DNA from: Adenanthera pavonina
Lineage: Eukaryota; Streptophyta; Magnoliopsida; Fabales; Fabaceae
Assembly: GCA_026686845.1 (NCBI GenBank)
Contig: JAIVEN010000006.1
Location: 36,688,501 to 36,752,500 of the forward strand
DNA length: 64,000 bases
Direction of reading: 5' to 3'
A program made the translations under genes and the position numbers. Position 1 is the first letter of the stretch. Every line of letters begins with the position of its first letter. The notes below the pieces were generated by a model that was not told the DNA's origin, did not search any database, and saw only the letters and a list, made by a program, of their open reading frames with translations. Positions 36,401 through 47,950 of the stretch are shown in pieces.

Positions 36401-38616
36401 TCATCGTGAACATGATTCTCAGAGCGTAAATAAAGTAGAGAATTACTAGTCCGGTCCTAATTATATAATTTTTTATTTTAATTTTAAATATATAATTTTT
36501 TATAATATATGGAGTAGTATTTATTATACATTTTAAAAAAATATCATTATTTTATATATCCAAAAAAAGAGAAAATAAAATTAAATAAGGGTAATTTTAA
36601 AAAAATATTATAATTTTTGAAAAAATTGAGATAATTAATTAATTTTAACTTTCATTCTTAGTCTGCATAATTTGATTAAAAATTTTTATATTAAGAACCC
36701 GTGGAAGTATTTTATTAAGAGCACTAAAGAAAACTCTCTAACACCTTGACAAAAAAAAAAATAGAAGACTCTCTAATGCTCTATTCGGTCTTTAATACTA
36801 TTTTTGTCTTTATTTTATTTATAATTTTAAGATTTTCTATACAATCTAATAAAATTAGTAAATAATATATATTATAGTAAAATTTAATAATATTTTATTA
36901 AAATATTCTTAAATTAAATGTTATAAAATAACTTATATTTCACCTATAATTATATTTAATAAAGAGTAAAATAGTAAAAAAAATAATTAATATCTTATTA
37001 GTAATGTAAAAAAAATAAATTGACATATTTAAAAATTGTTAAAATGATAAATAAAATGAAAAAAATATAAGAGTCATTCTAAAATATTTTGATAATCCTT
37101 AGTGAATATGTAATTAGCTTGCTATAATAGCACTTAGATTTATGACTATTTTTTATTTACTAATCCGTGATTCACCACCTGCACTAGGCTATGTAGGCCA
37201 CTGATTGATTTTGACAAACGAAAATATTTGGTAGGCACTAGGCTCCTCTATTTATCGCAGTGTCTTATTTGTATTGTTCCATTTATTTAAGAAAAAAACA
37301 AGGAATCTCTTGTCCCTATGGAATGTAGTGAAATTAATGTAATTATAAGATTTTTTAATTAAATTATATGAATTAAGAATAAAAATTAAAATTAATTAAC
37401 TATTTTAATTTTTTCAAAATCATAATATTTTTTTAAAATTGTACTTATTTAATTTTTTTATTTTTTTATTTGTGGTATATTAAATAAGAATATTTTTTTA
37501 AATATATAATAAATACTATCCCATATATTGTAAAATTTTTTATATTTATGTTTAAGATAAAATATTTTATAATTAGAACCAAAGAAAATAATTTTTAATT
37601 TAGAGACTGAACTCCAGCCCAAAAACTAAAAAGACTTTGAAGCATGAGATTGCATTATTGCTCATGTTCATGTCTCCCAGTCCTTTTGTCTACTAGGAAA
37701 ATTTTATTGAAAAAGAAATCAAAAGCTAGATAAATACTGTAACTCTTTAGCAAAAATTTTGGTTTTGGACTTTGGCAAATCATGGACCCACATCTAATCT
37801 AGTTATACTACTGTATTATTTACAGTGCAATCCTCCCTCATTGGATCCGAATTTCCACCACCCATCGAACACTATCATTATTTCTGTAATGAGATTGAAC
37901 TTCAACGCATGTAAAATTTTTAATTAAAAACCGCACACACATTGGATCATATGTAAGAAACTAACAAAAGTTTGTTAAAAACTGAAAATGGATGGATGCT
38001 TATATTAGACTCCACCATGTATATCAATGGCAGTCTGTTAAGCGAACAACTAGTATTGGCCAAAAAGACATGTTATTAGGATATTATATATATATATATA
38101 TATATATATGGTTAAGAAATTCTCATATTGACCGACACACTTGACCCTGAAAGAGTAATATGAAAGCATGGATCGATCGTTCTGAGCGTTCTTTCATTTT
38201 TCTATTATTCTGTGTTTGGAAAATAGAAATATATAGACTGCCGAAAACTTGAACAACCCAGATTCTCTCTCTCTCTATCATTCTTCAAATATTTTATGTG
38301 TATATATATATATATATAATTTTCATTCCAGTCACCGATATTACTTCCCAAATGAGCTATATATATAAACACACACACACACACACACATTGCTCATTAC
38401 AAAATAGAGAAAGAAAAATATGAAGGGAGAGAGGGACTTACAAGCAGTTGATGAACAGGTGTTTGGAATTCTGTTATCGGGCTTATTCCCTCCTAGTTTA
38501 TGATGCATCCAGCTGAGAAACTGCAAATGAGGCCAAGTAGAGACACATTAATTAACACATATATCAGAAACTTAATTGGTTCTTTCTTTCTGACAAAGAA
38601 GAGAACTTGCCTTCAT
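33499..38616 (-). CDS. LZY: LAZY / DEEPER ROOTING (IGT family) gravitropism protein
   Basis: Five coding exons on the minus strand: 38616-38611, 38520-38442, 34942-34419, 33790-33625 and 33518-33499. They total 795 nt and give 264 residues with all junctions in frame. Exon 1 is just ATGAAG, a tiny first exon known in this family. Its intron starts with GC (GCAAGT) instead of GT; the other three are GT-AG. Family landmarks in order are MKFLSWMHHKL at the N terminus, WPHGLLAIGTFG with the IGT signature, DFTPEEVGKLQKELTKLL, LPLDRFLNCPSSLEV, a lysine-rich block, and the conserved C-terminal YIVLEI. LAZY/DRO1 proteins act in columella and endodermal cells after gravity sensing. Through the C-terminal motif they recruit RLD proteins that redirect auxin transport, setting root and branch angle. 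Within the family it looks closest to the LZY2-4/DRO1 group rather than LAZY1. Intron 2 is long (3.5 kb) and carries a MITE and a (CA)n tract. Confidence 0.93.
36446..36707. mobile_element. Stowaway-like MITE in LAZY intron 2
   Basis: Left end CTAGTCCGGTCCTAATTATA and the reverse complement of the right end CTTCCACGGGTTCTTAATAT are imperfect inverted repeats, with TA at 36444-36445 and 36708-36709. A related AT-rich half (TATAATTAGAACCAAAGAAA) lies near 37570. The rest of intron 2 is AT-rich and holds a (TA)n run (38081-38110) and (CA)n (about 38369-38389), with no coding sequence. Confidence 0.55.
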
Positions 38617-38693
38617 TGTGAACGATGAGAGAAAAGAGGGAGGGGGGCTTGTGGGGGAGGCTTCTGATGATATCTGAAAGCACTGAGGAGCAA

Positions 38694-38702
38694 TATATAT
38701 AA
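38694..38702 (-). promoter_or_regulatory. Candidate TATA box of the LAZY/DRO1 gene
   Basis: TATATATAT on the minus strand lies about 80 nt upstream of the start codon. It would place transcription start near 38665 and give a leader of about 50 nt. This also explains why the in-frame ATG at 38871 is unlikely to be used. Confidence 0.45.
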
Positions 38703-38774
38703 TAACGTGATGGTATGGAAAAGGTGGTTGTGTTGTGGCGTACGTGGTGGTTGCTAGATAGTGATAGTGAGATG

Positions 38775-38778
<4 letters not shown>

Positions 38779-38812
<34 letters not shown>
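38779..38812 (+). repeat. (GA)17 microsatellite upstream of LAZY/DRO1
   Basis: An uninterrupted GA run, CT on the gene's strand, lies about 80-120 nt upstream of the candidate TATA box. GA/CT repeats in this position are common in plant promoters and may bind BPC-type GAGA-binding proteins; that role is inferred. Confidence 0.8.
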
Positions 38813-38818
<6 letters not shown>

Positions 38819-39435
38819 TGTGAAGAGGTGGAAAACTGGAAAATGAAAGGGTGTGAGGAGAAAGCTAGCACTTTATTCAGTGAAGAGGAAGAAGCAGATC
38901 TTAAACGCCAACCAGGAATTAGCTATGGGATTGGAAAAGTAAATAAAAAATTGGGAGACATTTCATGAATTTCGAGTCCCCAAACACGGCCTTCTAGCAT
39001 CTTCCCTACCCTTTTTCTCTTCCCAATCTGTGTCTTTGCATCCACCCCAATCTTCCTTTTTCTCTCGTGTCCTTTATTCAAGTTGGTACCTTTTAGAAGG
39101 CTCATATACAAGTCAATTTCCAAGACTTATATGAAGTATTAATTGCTTCATTAAAAAAATATTCTTCTTAAAATTTATTTTAGAGAGTATTATATTTTTT
39201 TAAATTTATGGTATTTATTAAGATACAGATGCAAACCAAAGCAATTTTTAGATAATTATATTAATACAACTAATTTTTCTTGATTCTGATAAAATAGTTA
39301 AGAATAACTTATACTCTCTATGGTCTCAAATATAATTAAATTATTTTTATATTAATTAAGAAAAGTTGTTAAACTTGTTAAATTTGTCTCAAAGTTCATT
39401 AATTTTTCAAATGTACCCTTAATTAAATGATACTA
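38813..39435. other. Upstream region of LAZY/DRO1, no gene seen
   Basis: The part up to about 39120 is less AT-rich than the surroundings and may contain further promoter sequence. The minus-strand open frame at 38923-39123 does not resemble a known protein. Confidence 0.4.
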
Positions 39436-39717
39436 CCTTCATTTTCAATTATGAGACATTTTTAACTATCATACATGAACCAAGAGTGGTGGTTAATAAC
39501 TGAAAAAAATTCAATCATTTCCTAAATTATCCTCATTTAATATTATTTAATATAGTTTATCCATAAATTGAACTTCTCAACATTAATTAAATTATATTCT
39601 TCCTCAAGGGCATTTTGGGCAGAACAATATTAAATAAACTATATAATTCATAAAATACCTTATATTATGAAATATAGATTTCTCATAAATGTGTCTTATA
39701 AATCAAAACGGATGAAG
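39436..39717. mobile_element. Stowaway-like MITE
   Basis: Left end CCTTCATTTTCAATTATGAG and the reverse complement of the right end CTTCATCCGTTTTGATTTAT are inverted repeats, each followed by (A)GACA. TA lies at 39434-39435 and 39718-39719. Confidence 0.7.
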
Positions 39718-40453
39718 TATATTTTTCCAATCATAAATTGAATTGTTTTGATCAACATACTTCATGATAGGTATTTAGGGAAAAATTTATTTAATGATAT
39801 AAATATAACTTATATTTGGATCATGAAAACTCTTCTCTCAACCATGTATATTTGAGATTGGATGGAGTAGAATCAACAACAATAATAATTATCATATCAA
39901 TGACATTATTTATTTATTTATTTATTTATTTTTGCTCGACTAAAAATTATCATATCAAAAGAAAATATTCTTTATTTATTGCGTGGAAAATGCATGGTCT
40001 CTTCTTCAAAGTAAATGAAAAATAAAAAAATAAATTGATCCATAAATATACTAATAATTTAAGATTTTAATTCAAATACAATGAAGGACCTTCAATTGTA
40101 AAAATGATATTGAAGTACCTTTGCTCCTTAAGTGATAACAAATAAATATATGGATTAAAATGCCCCTAATCGATCATAAAATGAGGTTGCAAATAATTTA
40201 CCATTGAGATTCTATGATTTACAAGAAAATCTGTAAATAGGATCCTTGGGAATTTACTGCTGAGCTTCCATAATTTACGATGATGATAATCTTGATATAT
40301 TAGTTTGGAATGCCAAGATCTACGATAATGCAAATCTTGATATATTTGGAATGCTCTTTATTTTGGATATTTTACTGCTGAACTTCAATGATTCACGATG
40401 ATGCTAATCTTGATATACTTGGAATGTTCATTAATAAAGCTAAGTAGTTATTA
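39718..40453. other. Intergenic with short tandem-like repeats
   Basis: A phrase of the type ACGAT(A/G)ATGC(T/A)AATCTTGATATA(T/C)TTGGAATG recurs three times between 40270 and 40430. Four to five copies of TTTA make a small TTTA repeat at 39909-39932. No gene is seen. Confidence 0.5.
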
Positions 40454-40730
40454 CTTCTGTTTCATTTTATCTTTTGTTTAAAATTTTAACACATAAATTA
40501 AGAAAAAATGTAATTAATCTGTTAATTTTTTTTAAAGTTTCCTAATGTGCCCTTCAATAAATTGAGAAATAAAAAAAGTAATTAATATTATTTTTAACTT
40601 TTAAAAAGACAAACAAGGGTATCATTGAAAAATAGTAATTAATATATTGTATTAAAATTTAAAAGTGACATATAAATAAAAACAATTTTATTTTTCAAAA
40701 GTAATAGATAAAAAGAAATAGATGAAATTC
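40454..40730. mobile_element. MITE, probably Stowaway-like
   Basis: Left end CTTCTGTTTCATTTTATCTT and the reverse complement of the right end GAATTTCATCTATTTCTTTT are imperfect inverted repeats with TA at 40452-40453 and 40731-40732. Confidence 0.5.
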
Positions 40731-40822
40731 TACTTAAGGGAATAAGTGCAAATGGTAAGCTCCTTTCAACAAGATTTGTTTCTTACACAAAACTTGGAAT
40801 TTGAACTTCTAACCACCACTTG

Positions 40823-41204
40823 GGGGTCGTTTGATTTTCAGTTTTGTAAAAGTAAGTTAGAACAAATAAAATTTGTAAAAATAAAGTTTAGTAAAATTAA
40901 GTTTATAAGTTGTTATGTTTGAATATTTTTTTCACAAAATCACAGTTTAACAAAAAATATGTTCGGATAATAAGAGTTAAAAATACTTTTAGATTTATAA
41001 TATAAAGTCATTATCTACCTCTTTTTCTAAAATCATGGTTTTGAAAAAGGAAAAGCAACTATTTCTATCATTTTCCAAAATTATAATTTAACCCATTTTT
41101 TATTTTTTAAAAAGACAGTTTATGTTTGGTCAAACATATCTTCTTAAAAAATCATGATTAAAAATTATGGTTTCTTTTTAAAAAAATCAGTCAAACATGC
41201 CCTT
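40823..41204. mobile_element. MITE with GTTTGATT...AGTCAAAC termini
   Basis: Left end GGGGTCGTTTGATTTTCAGT and the reverse complement of the right end AAGGGCATGTTTGACTGATT are inverted repeats. The class is probably hAT-like, by analogy with other TGTTTG-type MITEs. Its left part is homologous to the centre of the palindrome at 56088-57340. Confidence 0.55.
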
Positions 41205-42587
41205 ATCAAATTAACCGTTACCCTTACTACTTAACTAACTTGAGTAGATGAAAACAAGATTTATTTAAATTCAAAAGAAAGATAATTTCAAAATTAAGTT
41301 TTTTTTTTTGGCTCTTTCCTCCAATTCAAACATATTTTGAAATATCTCAGATATTTAAAGGAAATATCTCAGAATTCAAGCACCCTTTTTTTTTTTCAAT
41401 CGTCCAAGAGATATGTACTTAATGATAAAATATTACTATGTTACCTTTAAGAAAATTTTTGGGAGTTATTATTATTATTTTTTTAATGAATGGAATGGCT
41501 AATAGGCCCAAATCAATGTTTAGAAAAAACTTTTTATGAGTAAGTGGAATGATAAGGTATAGCTTTTCAAATTATTCTTAGCCATCAGATCTCCAGTCTT
41601 TATTATAAGGATCATTTTTGTAAGGTCCCATACATATTTCCAAACTCATTAAAGTCTTTTGTCTCTTAACAACTTTATTTATTACTCTCACATTTAGTAT
41701 ATTACATATTCTCTCATATAATTAGTGAAAAGGTACAATGGGGCTTAAAATTTCTGACAAATATATTGAACTTAACTAATTTTAATCATATTTTTTATTC
41801 TTTGAAATTTAGTTAAAAAGTAATTATAATTTAAACAAGAGAGAGTATACTTTTTTCTATCCTCCAAAACTGGGAGGACAATAATAAAATGAACTAAAGT
41901 TAACATCATAATTATAAAAAGTATAAAAAATCATAATTACAAAATTATCACATCCTCCCTATAAGAATGCATATTGTGTCTCTAACTCTTTTGTCATTCC
42001 TTCCACTACATTAGTTTCTGTTCATTGCATCAAGCTTGATTCCCATTTTCTCCCTTTTGTCAAGGTATGATTTTTTTTTCGGATATCGACTTTATACACA
42101 ATCACACTTCTTTCTTCAACCCAAGTTATTTTCTCTCTTAATTGGAGTTTGTTCATAGATTTAATTGTCATTGAATTTTCTTTTATTGGGATAAATATTT
42201 TATTACAACTTGAAAGTAAATTTTATTTTTCCTTAACTAATGACGGCTAGCTCTTTCATTTAAATTAACTCATAAGAATAATATTATAACAAAAGGGTTA
42301 TAATTAATTTTATTTAATCTATTTTATTATAATTCTCAAAAAATAGTCCAATAAAACTATTCCTTAACCGTATAAAACTTTCAAATAATGGATAATTCAG
42401 ATTCATTCCACTCCACTCTATTTCATTTCACTTAACTCCATTAATAATCATTCCATTTATTTCTATCCTAAACTTCCAAAACCATAAAGATAAAAATTCA
42501 ACCTCCCGAAATATTGAATTTTTTTTGCCAAGAGATATTAAATATTTTATAGAAAGATCCGAGATGGGAAAAAGAAAAACAGAAAAA
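41205..42587. other. Intergenic, no gene seen
   Basis: AT-rich DNA without recognisable coding sequence or clear element boundaries. Confidence 0.5.
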
Positions 42588-42945
42588 AAGAACATGTTTG
42601 ATTCACGTTTTCATAATAGTTTTTTTTTATTTTTGAAAACAAAAAAAACTTGTTTGTTTGTTTTTTATAAAATGTTTTGTAAAACGAAAAAAATAAAAAA
42701 AATAAAAAACTCAGAATATGTTTTAGGTGTTTTGCATTTTTGATTTTAGAAAAATAAAAAAAGACGAAAAATACTCACCTCATTAATGACAAAATTATAA
42801 ATTTTGAATAATTCATTTAATACTTACTAGTTATAATTTTGGTAACAATTATTCAACCGGATTTTTTTATTTTCTTGTTCCTAAAATTTATTCTGAAAAA
42901 TAATTCTACAAAATTATTTTAAAAGCATTAAAATAGAGAACATAT
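42588..42945. repeat. Dispersed repeat, copy B (uninterrupted)
   Basis: This is related to 8467-9097 from AAGAACATGTTTGATT to TTTTAAAAGCATTAAAATAG. At 42825-42826 it carries a single TA at the point where copy A holds a Stowaway-like MITE flanked by two TAs, so copy B is the empty-site form. Confidence 0.7.
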
Positions 42946-44409
42946 TCAAATAAATCCAAAGACCTTGGGTGGTTGCCAAAAGTCAGTTTCCCGTAAAAAG
43001 ATTATCCTTCAAATTGCATTCATAAGAAAAGTGGGACATGAATTCATGAAGATAACCGATAGGTCGACGAAGATATTTTAATGAGCAGTTTATTATGTCA
43101 TTTTTAAACAGTTTTTGAATAAAAGCCAATCATAAAATGTCAAAATCATTACATATAATTTAAGAACGAAATGCATTATTTGCAATTTCTAGTGATGTAT
43201 AATTGTATATAGATTTTACATTTCATATTTATCTTTTATTTATGTGCAACAATTAATATATAATTGATTACCTATATTTGGGTATAATCAATATATAATA
43301 TGAAATCTATAGAAAGTCGTGCATATTTTTCATAAGAACAATACCGCTCATTTTTCAGACTTTGTAAAATATAGGAGGGTCCATCTCTAGTTTTAACCAT
43401 GAAAAAGAAAAGATAAATAAACATGTCAATAGAATTGACCCCCAAAAAATAACGTCAATATATAGAATCCATCCATATATATATAACATTCGTATATGTG
43501 TGTGTTTATTTGTATTTATAGGAAAAAACTACTTAATAATGATTCCAAAACCATCACGAGAGAGCATATATATATATATTTATTTATTTATATATATAGA
43601 TGCCTGTTACAAGAAGCAACAATTTGCTGCTTTTTTTTTTAAAAGTAATAATTTGTTGCTTTTATTTAAGAATAGTTGCTTATGAGGCTCGTAATTGATT
43701 ATCGTAGATGTGTGTGTTTATTTGCAATGTACTTTGACTAATTTTTGTAAACACATGAATGCGTGGCTTCAATTCTAGAAAACCAGGAGTTAAATAGAAT
43801 GAAATGTATTATGGTCACTGGTATTATCTCATGCTACGCTTACTTCTAGATACGTCTCCAGGTTTCGTCCAAGTTCCCCGCACAACACAAACAATTGATC
43901 ATCAATTTGATTGTGTTGTACCATGTACGAAACTTCAAATGCACACCGAGTTGCATGCTTTTGTCGGTTTACTTGCATGTCCCAAAATGTTCCTCCGGCA
44001 TATGGTGAACTTAAGACGTACAAATACATATGGACAAATGCATGATAATATATATATATATATATATGATATTGTAGTATTTGAAACTTACCCTGACCAT
44101 TTCTTGCAGATCTGTTTTTTGATCTAGTTACAAGGATGCATATGGAACGTAATCTACAATGGACAGGTTTTTCTCTAATATTTTCCTTGCATCTTCTCAC
44201 AAACAATATTTTATAAAAAAAAATTAAAAAATAATAATAAATATAGACTCCCTTAATTGTGGTCTCTAATTAAAAAATGTGAGGAGATACAGAAGGGACG
44301 TATGGATTCAAAACTCCTACAATGGTGCCTTCTGGAGCAAGAAGGTGGCTCCAGCACGTTCTCCATTATTCAGGTCATCAGTAGTGGACAAAGTTATAAC
44401 AATGATAGT
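42946..44409. other. Intergenic, origin unclear
   Basis: Mostly AT-rich. From about 43800 to 44030 and again at 44275-44400 the GC content rises and open frames occur on both strands (for example 43804-44127 and 44257-44472). I recognise no protein family in them. (TA)n runs lie near 43570 and 44047. Confidence 0.4.
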
Positions 44410-44709
44410 GGATCAGGATCCTCTCCATACTTTCTCTCCATACCTCTCTCCATACACAATCTCATTTATTAATTTTGATCAAATAATTAAAAAAATAATC
44501 TATAAATAGATAATAAATTAGATTTAGTGGTTGTATTTATTATTATAAGTATAATTTTCTTGTAAAAAATTTAATAATGCTTGATTCTAATTATTATTAA
44601 AATAAATAATATATTTTGTTTGAAGTAACAATAAGCGATCTCTACCATTCAAATCAAAATCAATGGATGAGATTGTGTATGGAGGGAAGTATGGAGAGGA
44701 TCCTGATCC
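44410..44709. mobile_element. Mutator-like MITE with perfect 10-bp target duplication
   Basis: The 300-bp element begins GGATCAGGATCCTCTCCATA and ends with the same sequence inverted (the first 20 bases are identical on reading the other strand). CAATGATAGT is duplicated exactly on both sides (44400-44409 and 44710-44719). A second inner inverted block (CATACACAATCTCAT) follows. The TSD length points to the Mutator superfamily. There is no coding capacity. Confidence 0.85.
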
Positions 44710-44719
44710 CAATGATAGT

Positions 44720-45829
44720 AATTAACAAATGTAACCCGGCCGAGATATCTGTCGAATATAAATTATTAATTACTAGGGCTGTTCTTTGAGGATCCTGTAA
44801 TAATAATTATTCTCACTCGATAGTGACAGATAATGAAATATGTTTCTCATATCGATTTTTTGCATGTTCATTAAGTCGATATATCAGGTCTTGCCCGCAC
44901 TTGTTCAAGACTCGAGAGAAATGCCACTGAAAGTAAATTAAAACAAGCATGTTTAGCTCGCTATTTTTGCTTATCAATTAATGCGACTTGTCCTAAATTG
45001 AAAGATCGTGATTAAGACATTGTCGTCCTTGACTTTCACGGTTTAAAAAACAAAAATTGCAATTTTAATATAGTTAAAAATACAAAAGATTATGAGTACG
45101 AAAAAAGAAGTAAATCACACACACAAAGTAAACATACTTCTTTATCATTTTATGTTTGGTCTCCAGACTTGTGTGCAACTTGGGTTGGTCTCCAGAGACT
45201 TAGTTAATTACCAAGTTGGTTAAACATTCTTAGAAATATTCCTTGTAGGCAACAAGAACTAATCTTTGAGGATATTAGGGGTAAAGAGTAAACTTCTTTT
45301 TATCACGTTTACTCCGTAAATAAAAGTTGGGAATCAAATCCTCAATTATTTATTTAAAAGACGAGAATTCCCACCATTTACACTAACATAAATTTTATGT
45401 GTATAAATGGAAGATAGGAAAATAAAATTAGAAGTTTCTAAGTATAACACTAAATCTTGCATGGAAACATAAATAATATAAATTAGAAACAGCTGAAATT
45501 GAGTTTAAAAAGGGGGAAAATTTTTAATTCTTCATTTAGACTGCGTGAAAATATGAGAAAAAGAAAAACTATATAAGAAAATAAAGGTGAACTTAAAAGA
45601 CATTTTTTTATCTAGATTCTCCCTTATTTTTCTTTCTAATTTTTTTTTTCTCTATTTTCTACTCATTCCAAATAAAGTCTTAGTATTTTACTATAATGAA
45701 AAGCACTACATTGTAGTGCCAATCCATGTAGCAAGACGAAGAGAGAGAGGATATAAAACTAAGCTTCATTTGTGAGGTCAATAAAGTTCCACGCCATATG
45801 CTAACGTGGACACGAAAAGAGCAAATGGA
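44720..45829. other. Intergenic, no gene seen
   Basis: AT-rich DNA; nothing recognised. Confidence 0.5.
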
Positions 45830-46270
45830 ATGTGTCTTGAATCTTGGAAGGCAATTGCACTTTAGATTGATCTAGAAGGAGCTAGCGGTGATTTAGACTG
45901 CTGCAGATGGATCGTAGTTAGCGAAGAAAACAAAGAGAAGGCAGGTCTGGGGCACCAGAATTGAAAGTTGAAACTTAACGGCGACGATGAGGCTCACAAA
46001 ATCATCTTATCACAGGCGGAAAACGAGGTATGGGCAAACAAAAAGGAAGAGAAAAAGTGCTGCGAGAGAGTGAAAGAGCAGGAAGGCCATGGTGGGCCGT
46101 GTCGTTTCCTCATACATAAGAACGCCAATGTGCGACAATATTAAGAATGTAGCGCCGCGTGGGAATGTCGGTTACTCGCCGGACACACTGTCCTGCATAT
46201 TTCACCTACTCCAACCATTGCTTTTGTCTACATCGGCTCCGTAACGATAACCATGGAGGACTATATCCAT
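45830..46270. other. GC-richer island of unknown function
   Basis: This stretch is clearly richer in GC than the flanks and has promoter-like features on the minus strand: TGGGCC-type site II sequence (on the plus strand GGTGGGCCGTG near 46092) followed by a CT-rich run (CTTTCACTCTCTCG). No open frame of family-like character follows in either direction. It could be a captured promoter/5' UTR, the remains of a gene, or part of an unrecognised element. Confidence 0.35.
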
Positions 46271-47449
46271 ACTAGCTATTCTCTCTTGTCCATACTATAA
46301 CGTGTTTCAAACAATTTTATGTACCTTGAAGAAATTTTATTACTCTTTTTAACATTTTTAGGAAAGTAAAAAATCTTATTTTTATCTTATTTATTCCACT
46401 AATTTCTATTACTTTCGTTAAATGAATGATAAGAAAAAAATTATATAATATATTATATTATAGGCCAATAAAAGACTTTTCAAAAAACCTTATAATATGG
46501 AGTAGATAGAGTGGCTAGATTTTTAACTATTAAAAAAAAAAGAGTAGCTAGACTTTTCAAAAAATGGTGATGCAATGCACACTCATTAGATGATTCAAGA
46601 AGATGATGCATGGCCTTCATCTGCGTGGCTTGTAGTGGTGATAGATGCAGTTGCGATGCCCAGCGACGTCCCTTCTCGTGATCTCTTCAAATCAATATAT
46701 ATATATATATATCAGTCACTATCAAATATAATTGAAGTCTACAAAAAGTCATCACTATTATTAAGTTATAAAGTGGGTGGAAAAAAAGGTTATCGAGGGG
46801 GGCTTATCTCAATTCGTGCAATGTAACGAAAGCATGTCTAGCTTAATATAAAATTAAAACTATACCAAATGATACTATAATTATACGTTGTAAACTATGC
46901 GACTTCTCTCCAATATATCTCTTAAAATATATTGGGAAACATGTTTTAATTAATTATTGTAAATTTATGTTTATATACTTCTTTCTTTTTGTGGTGAGAA
47001 TGTTTAGTTAAACTTTATTGGTAGAGCAATTTACCGTACATACTCGTCATCCATTTCATATGTTATTAGAGCTTGTATATTGTGATCGGTTATGCTTATT
47101 AATACTGATATATATATATATATATATATGAATGCAAATGCATTGTTGATGTACAATCGATGACAAAGATATTACCCTTTATTAGTGGTTTCTAAAATAA
47201 ATGCTAAAAAAACCGTACCACTAATGTTTGTGATCCCCTTATATGCATGTGTTAGGGCTCGCATAACCGTTAACATAAATGAAAAATAACTGCTTATGAA
47301 ACCTTTTTCCTGGTGCAAGATAAATATAATTTTAAAACACAGACTCAATACAATACTTTATCTATGCAAAAAGAATAATCAAAGAGTTTAAAATAGTCAA
47401 TATTTATACTACATCCCTATTCCTAAGCAACACATTAGAATAGAAAACA
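46271..47449. other. Intergenic, no gene seen
   Basis: AT-rich DNA with (TA)n runs near 46696-46711 and 47109-47128. Nothing else is recognised. Confidence 0.5.
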
Positions 47450-47950
47450 TTATGAACACACTACTAAAATACCAAATCATAAAGTGTAGTAGAAGAATTC
47501 CACTTCACACATCGCTCAAATCCTCACTTCTTCATTTTAGGCCTTTTGCGCTGTCACCTAGCTTCCCGTCCCTATCCATATTAGTGCAGGAAACCCTAGG
47601 CTTCATGTCGATCTCTCTATGCATCAAAATAACCAACTTTTTGCCTTATCCATGTCTGTCCCCGCATTGGCTTCAGCACGACCAACATCGGCTGTGTCCA
47701 AAGAACCATGCCATTTGCTGTTGACTTGGCACCAGTTGAACTCAGTCACGGTGCCGCCTCCATCTGCGTGAAGAGCCGACATCGGTTGGATGCATACCCA
47801 AGTCCAATCGTACTTAAAATCCTTATTTTCTTTTCCCTTTTCAACCATGGGGTGGATGAGAATATATACTTCCAAGGACCAGTTATCATAAATCTTCAAG
47901 TTTTGGTCTCTATTTCCACCAAATAGCACCATTTTATCCCTATGAAGCCA
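47450..47950. other. GC-richer region with open frames on both strands, unidentified
   Basis: Open frames of 60-100 codons occur on both strands (47452-47724 and 47708-47926 plus; 47624-47932 minus). I recognise none of them. The composition suggests former coding DNA or the internal part of a retroelement. I do not call a gene. Confidence 0.3.

Noticed and set aside
38572..38871. An upstream in-frame ATG that would add about 85 residues to the LAZY/DRO1 protein
   Set aside because: The family starts at MKF, the extension is mostly low-complexity Ser/Leu from a CT repeat, and a TATA box at 38694-38702 puts transcription start downstream of this ATG.
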